Positions 8,884 through 17,310 of a stretch of DNA of 64,000 nt are shown piece after piece. The position numbers and the translations under genes are program-made. Every line of letters begins with the position of its first letter. The first letter of the stretch is position 1. Below the pieces are notes generated by a model, which saw only the letters and a program-made list of their open reading frames with translations, was not told the DNA's origin and made no database searches. Source of the DNA: Kapaibacterium sp044224925 (lineage in GTDB: Bacteria > Bacteroidota > Ignavibacteria > Kapaibacteriales > Kapaibacteriaceae); NCBI GenBank assembly GCA_044224925.1, contig JBGAJM010000004.1:208425-272424 (forward strand), read 5' to 3'.

Positions 8884-10952
8884 TGAGAACGGTCCGACCA
8901 TATCGCATCATTTGGGCAGCCGCAGCTACGATCGTCATGATCGTGCCTGCGGCAGCGCAGCATCTGCAGAATGGTATAGGTGGACGCGTGAACAATTCCG
9001 GGGTTATCCGCTTCAAGTCAGATACCGGTCAGTTTCGCAATGCAGCTCCCGCGTCGTCGCTTACCAACAACGTGATCGAGTTCAACGGCACGAACAATGC
9101 CTTTACGGACATTGCGAAAGACCCGACGACGGCAACAGCATTCGGCGCCGACGCGTCGATGCGGATCCCGGGCTTGGTGCGGTACACACGCGATAGTGTT
9201 GCCCAGAATGTGCAGTCGCGCTACTACACGGATCTCGAGATGGCCGGCGGCTCACCCAAGAACATCGTTGATGGCGTCTATGTTGGCCAACGCTATGTGA
9301 TCACGCGATCAGGTCCGCGCTCCTATTCCGGCACTTTTACCTACGACGGAGCGCTGCTGCAGAACATCACTGCAGAAAGCGGTTTGAGCGGCAACACGGA
9401 TCGATATGACAACCTCACGATCCTGAACGGCCCCAAGGAGGTTCGCAAGTTCGACGAGGTGCGCATGAGTCGAACCTTCTTGAGCGATGCGAACGCAACG
9501 ATGTTGGTCAAGGGCTCGATGTTCTGGGGAACGAACAGTACGATCTCTGCTCCAGTGACCGTCGACTCTGCCGGTATGCTCGTGACGGGTGGCGGGCGCA
9601 CGATGCTGAATGCCGATCTCACGATCAATGACGGTGAGTTCGTTGCGATAGATAATGCCGACACGACAACCATTGCGGCTGGGAGCACGTTGACGGTTGG
9701 TTCCAATGCAAATGCCAAGCTTGCCCTCGGACAGAACACACAACTGCATGTTCTTGGTGGTTACGTGAATTCGTTCGCACCGCGAACGAATGTACGATTC
9801 GATCCCACTTCACTTGTGAACTTCGATGCGACGACACCACAAGTGATCCAGAGCACCGTAGCGAGCAATGCGTATGGACATCTTCGCACGGGCCGCTCGG
9901 CAAAGACCGTGAACGGCGACGTCTTCCTTGTGTCGACGCTGTCGGTGAACGACGAAGATCTCAATGTTGGAACGTCGATGCTTTCGATGACAACAGGCAT
10001 GGCGCAGTACACCAACTTTACGGAAGTGATCGGTGCCATGCAGCGAGATCTCCGCGGCGGTGCTCCCGGAGAACTGTACGTGTTCAACAACGAACGAACA
10101 CACATGCGCTTCACCGTGCTTCCGCAGTATTTGACACTCGATGTGCATCCCGTGACGAGTCCGCTCGCCTATGATGCGACCACCGATGTGCAGCGAAAGA
10201 TCAACGTGCGCTATACGGGAGATTGGACAGCGCTCGTACGTGCAGGATATAAGCGTACCGACATTCCCGCTACATGGTTACCGGATGTTTCCGAGTCGTT
10301 GCTTCGATTCTTTGATGCGCAAGGACCAGCGATCTCCGACGTACGCAAGATGCTGCCGGTACCGGGCACAAGCTATCTCCGCAACGGTACGGTCGACCTT
10401 CGTTCGTTCGGTTTCGTGGAGCACGGTCTACTTTCTAGCACCGGTGTTCCGGAGAGTCGCATCGACAACGGTCACGACCTCCTCATGCGAGGCAACCGCG
10501 ACATCTTGAAAGCCATCGCCAGTGGACGGTGGTCCAATCCTGCAACGTGGGACGAAGGCCGCGAGCCTGATCCGAAGGACCGCGTGAGCATCAGTGGCTT
10601 CACGGTACACGTCGGCTACGTTCGCGCCAACGACAACTATGCCATCCTCGAAGCGTATCCCGATACCATGGCCATGGCCGTGACGCTTGCCGATGTTCCG
10701 AACACATCGTTGCTCATCGGCTACACGAACACGTTCAATACGTTCTCGTTGAAGCGTACGGCAGGTGTCCTGTTCACACAGAATCGCGTGGCGCCCTCAC
10801 TCGTCCCCTTCACCACTCTTGACGTGTCGGCAGCGAACCTCGATGCCGGATTACTCATCTACCCCGGCGCCTCGTATACCGTGCCCGACCTCTTGATCGG
10901 TGCCGATGCAACCGTCTTCAACGGCGGCGTTCTGCAAGTGGGCTCGAATTGA
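8883..10952 (+). CDS. Large secreted beta-rich protein
   Basis: This protein of 689 residues uses a GTG start in a TAGTG overlap. A signal peptide ends near VPAAAQ. The body is made of Ser/Thr/Asn-rich beta segments (GGRVNNSGVIRFKSD, APVTVDSAGMLVTGG, TTIAAGSTLTVGS) that recall beta-helical passenger proteins. Residues about 100-135 (GLVRYTRDS... YTDLEMAGG) have a counterpart in the next gene (GRVEYTRNG... YEDLYFEG), so the two are distant paralogues. A later part (SGRWSNPATWDEGREPDPKD) resembles a motif common in large Bacteroidota surface proteins with T9SS tails. No sorting domain is evident at its own C-terminus. Function unknown. Confidence 0.8.
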   Translation: MRTVRPYRIIWAAAATIVMIVPAAAQHLQNGIGGRVNNSGVIRFKSDTGQFRNAAPASSLTNNVIEFNGTNNAFTDIAKDPTTATAFGADASMRIPGLVRYTRDSVAQNVQSRYYTDLEMAGGSPKNIVDGVYVGQRYVITRSGPRSYSGTFTYDGALLQNITAESGLSGNTDRYDNLTILNGPKEVRKFDEVRMSRTFLSDANATMLVKGSMFWGTNSTISAPVTVDSAGMLVTGGGRTMLNADLTINDGEFVAIDNADTTTIAAGSTLTVGSNANAKLALGQNTQLHVLGGYVNSFAPRTNVRFDPTSLVNFDATTPQVIQSTVASNAYGHLRTGRSAKTVNGDVFLVSTLSVNDEDLNVGTSMLSMTTGMAQYTNFTEVIGAMQRDLRGGAPGELYVFNNERTHMRFTVLPQYLTLDVHPVTSPLAYDATTDVQRKINVRYTGDWTALVRAGYKRTDIPATWLPDVSESLLRFFDAQGPAISDVRKMLPVPGTSYLRNGTVDLRSFGFVEHGLLSSTGVPESRIDNGHDLLMRGNRDILKAIASGRWSNPATWDEGREPDPKDRVSISGFTVHVGYVRANDNYAILEAYPDTMAMAVTLADVPNTSLLIGYTNTFNTFSLKRTAGVLFTQNRVAPSLVPFTTLDVSAANLDAGLLIYPGASYTVPDLLIGADATVFNGGVLQVGSN

Positions 10953-13045
10953 TGATGCATGTGCGACGATATCGATCGACCTTCTTGGTCATCCTTGCCG
11001 CCCTTGTGCCATACCTTGCGCAGGCACAGCCGATCCCAAGCACGCTCAACAGCAAAGGCAAGATCTATAACACGGGGGCCGTGCGGATCGTGGGTGATGC
11101 CATCATCTCGCAGGATACGATCAAGGGACGTGTCGAGTACACGCGCAATGGCAGTAGCGACTCGCAACTTGTAGCGCATATCACCTACGAAGACCTGTAC
11201 TTCGAAGGCACATCGATGAAGCGCATGCCCGATGCAACACGACCGGTCGTGTCGCTCACATCCTTCACCAGTGCCGACGCGAACGTCGTCTTCGATCTCA
11301 ACCCGGCATCGCGCATTCAAGCGCACGGCAGCGTGAAGCATGGCGGCACCATCAATCCCGGACGTCGCGTTGGAACAATGGAGCTCAATGGCACTACCAC
11401 TCAGGACCTCTCGGGCGATGGGCGATTCGCCATCCTTGAGATCAACAATCGCTCGAATGTGAACGTGATCTCCAAGGGAGGGTTCAAGGTGGCAGGGCGA
11501 CTCGATCTGCAACGCGGAACCCTTGCCAATACAACAGCCGACAACTTCACGCTTCTCGATGATGCATGGATCTGGCGTAGCGACAGTGGTGCGCTCGCAT
11601 CAGCGGCACTACGCGATGCACGATACAATGTGCGGTACTATGGAAGTCAATTCGTGCTTGGCGGACCCGAGCTGCCAACGGATGCTCCACCGCTTCGCGT
11701 GTTGTTGCAGGAAGATCCGGGCGGTCTGCAGCTTCCGTGGGATGTGACCGTCAATGATAGTCTCCTGCTACGTGGACATATCTTCACCGAAGACACGTCG
11801 TCGTTGTTTACGCTCACGCTCACGTCGCAGAACGACCCAACCTTCATCGGCTTGTGGCCTGAAGTGAACGGAACGCTCATCCGCACGAACATGGCTTCCG
11901 GCAGAACGTACGTGATGAACAGTCTGCATTCTTCGGTCGGCTTCTCGACAGCGGCCGAGCAAGGCAATGCGCGAGCGGTATCGCTACGGTCCAAACCGCT
12001 CACCGTCCCTGTGCCAACAGCGGCCGGGACCGATAAGGTTCTTCGGTTCTATCAGATGGCCGTCCTTGACGGGTCGAACACTGTCGTACCTGATCTGTCC
12101 TATGTGCTCCGATTCGGTTATTCCTGGAGAACACTTCCGATCCAAGGACTCGAGCCTGCCTCGATCGTCGAAACGATCCCGGCACTCGTCCCGTTTGAAG
12201 ACTCGCTTGTTTTGCTGCGCTATGTTGGTGACCGGTATGTGCCGGAATCATCTTCGACGATCCCAACGCAACGCGATTCGATCTGGCGGTACTCCGTTGC
12301 ATCGGGCATCTCCAACAGCGGTGACTTTGCCATTGGTCTTGCATCATCGAGTCCGTTCTACGTCCTTCGCGCCCGACTCCTCCTCGAAGGCGCCATGCGC
12401 TCGTATGGCGAGAACGCGACGCCGATCATGGGAACAGATCTCCGTCAGCGCAACCTTGTGCCGGCAACGCCGCCGCGCGAGTATCCGTTCACGCAGGATC
12501 CCATCAGTAGCACCATCCTTGTAACGGCGATGCCGGACAGTGTGGTGGACTGGATGCTCGTTGAGTTCCGATCGGAACTCACCGGAGGAACGACGTATTA
12601 CCGCACGTGCTTGATCTCGTCGAACGGATATGTGATCGACCCGACCACCTTCGAACCCATCACCATTACCAACATCACGTTCGGTGAGTACTACGTGGTG
12701 TTCCGCCATCGCAATCACCTGGCGGTGATGACCGATACGAAGGAACGCATCACACCTGTGAAGACGGAACGATTCCTCGATCTCACGGATGGAACGAACG
12801 TCTTCGGCGGCGCATCCGGCATGAAGTTGCTGGGAACACGTGGGGGCGCGAAGTTCTTCGGCATGGTGGCAGGGGCCGTGAATGACGATGATGATATCCT
12901 TCGCAACGACGTGGATCTTGTATGGTCCAATCGTGACTTCGAAGGGTATTCCATCTTTGATACGGATCTCGATGGCATCATCTCCACGAAGGACCTGAAC
13001 ATCTCATGGAATAACAGGGGACGCAGCAGTGTTGTCACGCGCTAA
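10952..13045 (+). CDS. Large secreted protein with a C-terminal EF-hand/dockerin-like end
   Basis: This protein of 697 residues starts at the ATG in a TGATG overlap (a second ATG follows directly). The signal peptide ends near LAQAQ. The N-terminal third (KGKIYNTGAVRIVGD, GRVEYTRNG) is related to the preceding protein. Near the C-terminus lies a calcium-binding-like loop, DTDLDGIISTKDLN, followed by WNNRG. This dockerin-like ending is frequent in exported proteins of the FCB group. It overlaps the next gene by 17 bases. No enzyme motif is visible, so a structural or binding role is only inference. Confidence 0.8.
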   Translation: MMHVRRYRSTFLVILAALVPYLAQAQPIPSTLNSKGKIYNTGAVRIVGDAIISQDTIKGRVEYTRNGSSDSQLVAHITYEDLYFEGTSMKRMPDATRPVVSLTSFTSADANVVFDLNPASRIQAHGSVKHGGTINPGRRVGTMELNGTTTQDLSGDGRFAILEINNRSNVNVISKGGFKVAGRLDLQRGTLANTTADNFTLLDDAWIWRSDSGALASAALRDARYNVRYYGSQFVLGGPELPTDAPPLRVLLQEDPGGLQLPWDVTVNDSLLLRGHIFTEDTSSLFTLTLTSQNDPTFIGLWPEVNGTLIRTNMASGRTYVMNSLHSSVGFSTAAEQGNARAVSLRSKPLTVPVPTAAGTDKVLRFYQMAVLDGSNTVVPDLSYVLRFGYSWRTLPIQGLEPASIVETIPALVPFEDSLVLLRYVGDRYVPESSSTIPTQRDSIWRYSVASGISNSGDFAIGLASSSPFYVLRARLLLEGAMRSYGENATPIMGTDLRQRNLVPATPPREYPFTQDPISSTILVTAMPDSVVDWMLVEFRSELTGGTTYYRTCLISSNGYVIDPTTFEPITITNITFGEYYVVFRHRNHLAVMTDTKERITPVKTERFLDLTDGTNVFGGASGMKLLGTRGGAKFFGMVAGAVNDDDDILRNDVDLVWSNRDFEGYSIFDTDLDGIISTKDLNISWNNRGRSSVVTR

Positions 13046-14330
13046 GGTCGCCCTGCTTGCGTTCTTGATGTGTCTTGCAGCTGTCGTGCAAGCGCAAGAG
13101 CCGAGTGATGTGAAGGTGGTCTTGCAGACGACGGACGACTTCGTCCCGAACACCATCACGTTCGAGGTGATCATCACACGCGTAAGCGATCACTGGGATC
13201 TCTGGGCGAACACCACTCTTCGTCTTGAGCATCCCGACCTTGTGGCCACCGGTGGATTCGACTCGCTCACGTATACCGTCGACTATCAGAACGGATCGTC
13301 GGAACTGCCACTGCAGACCTACGACCCGACCGCAATGACGAGATATGCGATCACGCCACGGATCATGAACGGCAGGATCTCGATCACGGTCTTCGGTCCC
13401 GACAGTAGCGACTGGGCCTTCCGATTGCCAGATGCCAAGCGCTCCTTTCTCCTTGGGCGGTTCGTGCTCACGGCTCCGGCAGGAGTGGTGCTACGAGACA
13501 CACTCATGTTCGCAACGCCCATCAGCTATTACCAGGCCATGGCCTTCAAGATGGACCACGACAGCGTGACCGGTACACCACCGAATCAAAACGTGTGGTA
13601 CCATAAGCACGACAATGTTGAAATGCGTGAGGAACCGTCGTCGTTTGCGGGGCCACCGCGACAATGTGATTCGAACATCATCGACAACTTCACGGCCGTC
13701 TACGTGGGTGATCTCGTGGTCGAGCTTGCCTTCACAACGAACTGTGAGCTCGGCATCGAGGGATTCATCATCGAGCGATCGTTGGTGAACCCTGGAGATC
13801 TGACGAATATGAACTTCGTGGAACGGATGAGTTACACAACCAATTCCATTCTTGTTGCCTGTCCGCTGTGTGAGACAGGAGAGACCTATAGCGGACTGTT
13901 CGATGGTGTGGAGTATCGCAGAGAGATCTATGCCTATCGGTTGATCGCCGTCATGCAGCGTTCGAATGAACATCGTGTGATCGATACGGCCTTTGTTCGG
14001 ATCCCGAATGCCATTGTGTCGGGAGCCTATTTACTAGAGAATCCGTTCCAGGACAATGCAACCGTGATCTTCAATGTCGACGATCGTGTGATGATGTCCG
14101 CCTCGGTCTATGATCTCACCGGAAAGAAGATGGCAGATCTTGTGGATGAACAGGGGAATCCGATCATCAACAAGGAGTATGCAAAGGGCGCGAAGTTCCG
14201 TGCGCGATTCCTTGCCGCGTCCGATGCGGCGAACGGACTGTATAACATCATCCTTGTCGCAAATCCCGTGGACGACAAATCGATCGAGCAACAATCTCGC
14301 GTTGTCCTGAAAGCGCAGTTGGTACGATGA
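13029..14330 (+). CDS. Secreted protein with T9SS-type C-terminal domain
   Basis: This protein of 433 residues has a signal peptide ending near VVQAQ. The start is uncertain: GTG 13029 or TTG 13032, both overlapping the previous gene. The N-terminal 180 residues form a beta-sandwich-like domain. A Cys pair (ACPLCETGE) sits in the middle. The last 85 residues (YLLENPFQDNATVIF, ASVYDLTGKKMADL, NGLYNIILVANP) match the pattern of type IX secretion sorting domains: PF-Q-AT at the start, a VYDLTGK strand, GLYNIIL near the end. Within this operon it is the clearest T9SS cargo, so it may link the array to the outer membrane. Confidence 0.8.
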   Translation: MLSRAKVALLAFLMCLAAVVQAQEPSDVKVVLQTTDDFVPNTITFEVIITRVSDHWDLWANTTLRLEHPDLVATGGFDSLTYTVDYQNGSSELPLQTYDPTAMTRYAITPRIMNGRISITVFGPDSSDWAFRLPDAKRSFLLGRFVLTAPAGVVLRDTLMFATPISYYQAMAFKMDHDSVTGTPPNQNVWYHKHDNVEMREEPSSFAGPPRQCDSNIIDNFTAVYVGDLVVELAFTTNCELGIEGFIIERSLVNPGDLTNMNFVERMSYTTNSILVACPLCETGETYSGLFDGVEYRREIYAYRLIAVMQRSNEHRVIDTAFVRIPNAIVSGAYLLENPFQDNATVIFNVDDRVMMSASVYDLTGKKMADLVDEQGNPIINKEYAKGAKFRARFLAASDAANGLYNIILVANPVDDKSIEQQSRVVLKAQLVR

Positions 14331-15130
14331 GCGTTCGATCCCTCTTGTGCGTGGCAATGTTGTATGCTCTGTGCATCGTGCCGCTTCATGCCCAACGGAG
14401 CAGAGGGTCGAGTCAAGATTACATCCCTGAAGATTCCCTTGAAGTTCAACACGTGTTCTGGATCGGCCCAACGGTATCCGGAATGGTGTCTCTCTATTTC
14501 GGTGGACTCACGGCGAAGTATGCAGGAGGAAGCGCACCTGGGTCGACCGCGCAGATCGCTACAACGGAGGGTGGATATGGTGCCGCAGGCGGCGGTGGGG
14601 GAGCCTTCGAGTTCCGACCGTTCGGAGACGTGTGGAGTGTCTTCGCTATGGTTTGTGCCGATTATCGATACACATCTTCGTCAACAGGATCGAAGGTCTC
14701 CAACGACATTTTTGCCATCAATGCCGAGTTCGAGATCATCACGAAATCCTGGTATCTGACAGTGTCGCCATCCGTGCGGTATATGTTCGGGAGGACAGGG
14801 GCATTCGTCTATGGCGGACTGGATTTCGAGATCCCTGTGGGCGAGCAGTATAGCGGCGTCTGGCAACACGAGTATCCCACCGGAGACAGCGTGGGTACCG
14901 AACCCGGGGCCCCTCAGACGAACATACTCTTCAAAACGACCGTGGATCTGGTACCGCGAGTCGGGATCCACGTGGGAATGGGGCACGATTTTCTGGCGGG
15001 ATTGTTCGGATATCGCCGTCAAATGCTCACTCCGTGGTTCCAGTTGTCTGCCGGGACGGCACCTGTGTCGGGAGCAAGCTGGAATGGGATCGGAATGCGG
15101 TTTGGTATCATGTGGCGATATGGTTTTTAA
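14327..15130 (+). CDS. Outer-membrane beta-barrel protein
   Basis: This protein of 267 residues starts at the ATG in an ATGA overlap with the previous stop. A signal peptide ends near PLHAQ. Alternating hydrophobic/polar strands, Gly- and aromatic-rich turns and a C-terminal Phe (RFGIMWRYGF) are typical of outer-membrane barrels of the OmpA/porin-like fold. It is the last gene of the long + strand array and is directly followed by a hairpin. By analogy with SprB-SprF pairs of T9SS systems it could be the membrane partner of the exported proteins encoded upstream, but I see no sequence signature of SprF/PorP that proves this. Confidence 0.75.
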   Translation: MSVRSLLCVAMLYALCIVPLHAQRSRGSSQDYIPEDSLEVQHVFWIGPTVSGMVSLYFGGLTAKYAGGSAPGSTAQIATTEGGYGAAGGGGGAFEFRPFGDVWSVFAMVCADYRYTSSSTGSKVSNDIFAINAEFEIITKSWYLTVSPSVRYMFGRTGAFVYGGLDFEIPVGEQYSGVWQHEYPTGDSVGTEPGAPQTNILFKTTVDLVPRVGIHVGMGHDFLAGLFGYRRQMLTPWFQLSAGTAPVSGASWNGIGMRFGIMWRYGF

Positions 15131-15176
15131 ATTTGGGTCGCACCTTTTACCACTAGTGCGAATTGAGGTCACAGCG

Positions 15177-15197
15177 AACCCCGACTCCGTCGGGGTT
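15177..15197. terminator. Intrinsic terminator hairpin between convergent genes
   Basis: A perfect 9-bp stem (AACCCCGAC / GTCGGGGTT) with a TCC loop lies between the stop of the beta-barrel gene and the stop of the opposing kinase gene. The flanking T/A runs are short, so it may work in both directions with modest strength. Confidence 0.7.
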
Positions 15198-15203
15198 TAC
15201 TGT

Positions 15204-17294
15204 TTAAAGGGTATCAGTTGGGAGAGCCGCCTGGAGATGCAAGGCGAAGGTTGTTCCGGATCCAACGAGACTGTCGCATGTGATCTTCCCATTGATCCGC
15301 TTTGCAAGCCGGGCCGCAAGATAGAGGCCAAGGCCAAGTGAGTCCTCACCACCCGTCGGCTGTGTGCTAAGTCGACCGTACTTGGTGAACAGTAACTGCC
15401 GCTCATTGTCTGGAATTCCCGGTCCGTTGTCACGAACTCGAACGATCACATCATTCTCGCTCCGAACCGTTGTGACGACCACTTCTGAATCTGGAGGCGA
15501 GAATTTGATCGCGTTGGAGATCAGATTGTCGACGATCGCATCGGCAACAGCTGTGTCAGCACTGGCCCAGATCGGCTCGGCCGTGGGCATCCGCAGTCCG
15601 ATTTGTTTTTCACTCGCGCGACCGAGGTGGCGATACAGTGCATCGCGAACTACATCGTTCACATCGATGATCTCGTGGGCGATCTGCGATCCTCGCTTAT
15701 CACTACGACTCACATCGAGAAAATGATAGACGGTCATTAGCATCCTGTCTGTGGTCTCGCGCACCATCGAGAGAACGTCGATCGCTTCAGAAAGCTCGAG
15801 CTTATCTGCATTCTCAAGTGCGTGTGTGATCATGCCTCGAATGTTGCTCATCGGTGTACGGAGATCATGTGCGGCCACGGCCATGAACTCGTCCTTTTCA
15901 TTCGCTAGCTCTTGCAGCTCCTTATTGAGTTCTTGCAGGAGATGCATCGCCCCGGTGAGTTCCACGTTCCGAAGCCTGAAGATCTCGGCCTCCTTCATTT
16001 GTCGTTCGCGCTCATAGCGTCGATGCACGACGTCGAGCAATGCCACCTGCCGTCGCTCCTGATCTTCCTTGTACTGCTCCATCCATGTGAGCAGTGTCTC
16101 GGTCCCGAGAGCACCGGTCTGCATCCGATGATGCAGCTTTGCTAATTCGAACGTGGCGTTCAGATACATTGCATGGGCAGAAAGATCGGAGAACATCTTG
16201 ACGGATTCTTTGAGCAGCCTCTCAGACTCTTCAAAAGATCCTTGCTCCCTTCGCGCCTTGCCTAGGCCGAGCTTCCAGTTCGCCTCTCCATACATGTATC
16301 CCTCGGCGACACTGATGGCGAGGGCGCGTTCGAAGTAGGGAACGCTTTCATCCACTTTACTGAGTTTGAGTAGTACCTCGCCCATGTCTCCGACCAACGG
16401 CCCGAGGATGTGAGGAAGGTTGAAGGGCTCGGTGAAGTCGATGGCCTCTTGAAGGGCGGCATGGCATTCTTCGACGAGTCCGAGACGCGAGAGGGTGGCA
16501 CTATGATTGGCCATGCAGTAGGCGGTGATCACAGGAGAACCCACGGAGCGAGCCGTCTCCAACGCTTCGCGAGACAGACGCAAGGCCTCGTCAGCATGAC
16601 CTCGAAGGGCCTCGATCAGAGCGATCTGACACATGGTCTGTGCCATGCCCTGCTTCATGTCGTTCCGCTTCTCGATATCGTAGGAACGCATGAAGAAATC
16701 GTAAGCCGTTCCATGATCGTCTCTGCGTGCGCACCGCTCGGCATAGTTGTAGTACGTGACGGCAAGACCTGCCTCGTCGCCAATGCGTTCGCGCAGGGCG
16801 AGGAGCTCCGCATAGACATCGTCGGCCTTCGTGATGTCGCCCCGATCGTCATACGCAGACGCAAGGATCGTCAGTGCACGAGCAACGAGTTCGGGCTCTT
16901 CCACGGGGTCAAGAGATGTATGCACAGACTCTAGTCGCGTGATCGCCTCGTCGATGCGTCGCTCCGCATTGAACACAGTTGCAATGGCGATCTCGACCTC
17001 TGCCTGAAGACGTGGTACGGAACCGGCCAGCGTTCGTGCCTTTCGCAACCACTGATGTGCCTTGTCGAACTCTCCGTCATACATGGCATGTCGCGCGAGA
17101 AGTCTGCAACACACGATCCGGTCGCGCGGAGATGCAAGTCCATGCACAGCCCACTCGGCAAGGGCAATGGCCCGTTCGATCCGATCTGCCTTCGGCGCAT
17201 GCTGGATCTCGCGGATCAAGTACGCACGGATCTCTTGCGGAGTGAGATCCTTGAATTCGTGCGGTACCGGACCGAATGGTGTGGTGGGTGACAT
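15204..17294 (-). CDS. Soluble TPR-containing sensor histidine kinase
   Basis: This protein of 696 residues has no membrane segment. Residues about 30-400 are helical tetratricopeptide-like repeats (for example YDDRGDITKADDVYAEL, RGHADEALRLSREAL). Residues 405-470 form a coiled coil. The dimerisation/phosphoacceptor domain has its H-box at AAHDLRTP (His476). The ATPase domain shows the N box (DNLISNAIKFSP), G1 (DNGPGIP) and G2 (LGLGLYLA). The family autophosphorylates on His and passes the phosphate to a response regulator. No regulator is encoded nearby, so the partner is unknown. It lies 16 bases downstream of a paralogue and is probably co-transcribed with it. The TPR part presumably senses a protein partner in the cytoplasm. 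Confidence 0.9.
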   Translation of the reverse strand: MSPTTPFGPVPHEFKDLTPQEIRAYLIREIQHAPKADRIERAIALAEWAVHGLASPRDRIVCCRLLARHAMYDGEFDKAHQWLRKARTLAGSVPRLQAEVEIAIATVFNAERRIDEAITRLESVHTSLDPVEEPELVARALTILASAYDDRGDITKADDVYAELLALRERIGDEAGLAVTYYNYAERCARRDDHGTAYDFFMRSYDIEKRNDMKQGMAQTMCQIALIEALRGHADEALRLSREALETARSVGSPVITAYCMANHSATLSRLGLVEECHAALQEAIDFTEPFNLPHILGPLVGDMGEVLLKLSKVDESVPYFERALAISVAEGYMYGEANWKLGLGKARREQGSFEESERLLKESVKMFSDLSAHAMYLNATFELAKLHHRMQTGALGTETLLTWMEQYKEDQERRQVALLDVVHRRYERERQMKEAEIFRLRNVELTGAMHLLQELNKELQELANEKDEFMAVAAHDLRTPMSNIRGMITHALENADKLELSEAIDVLSMVRETTDRMLMTVYHFLDVSRSDKRGSQIAHEIIDVNDVVRDALYRHLGRASEKQIGLRMPTAEPIWASADTAVADAIVDNLISNAIKFSPPDSEVVVTTVRSENDVIVRVRDNGPGIPDNERQLLFTKYGRLSTQPTGGEDSLGLGLYLAARLAKRINGKITCDSLVGSGTTFALHLQAALPTDTL

Positions 17295-17310
17295 GTGTAG
17301 TGTCTACGGG

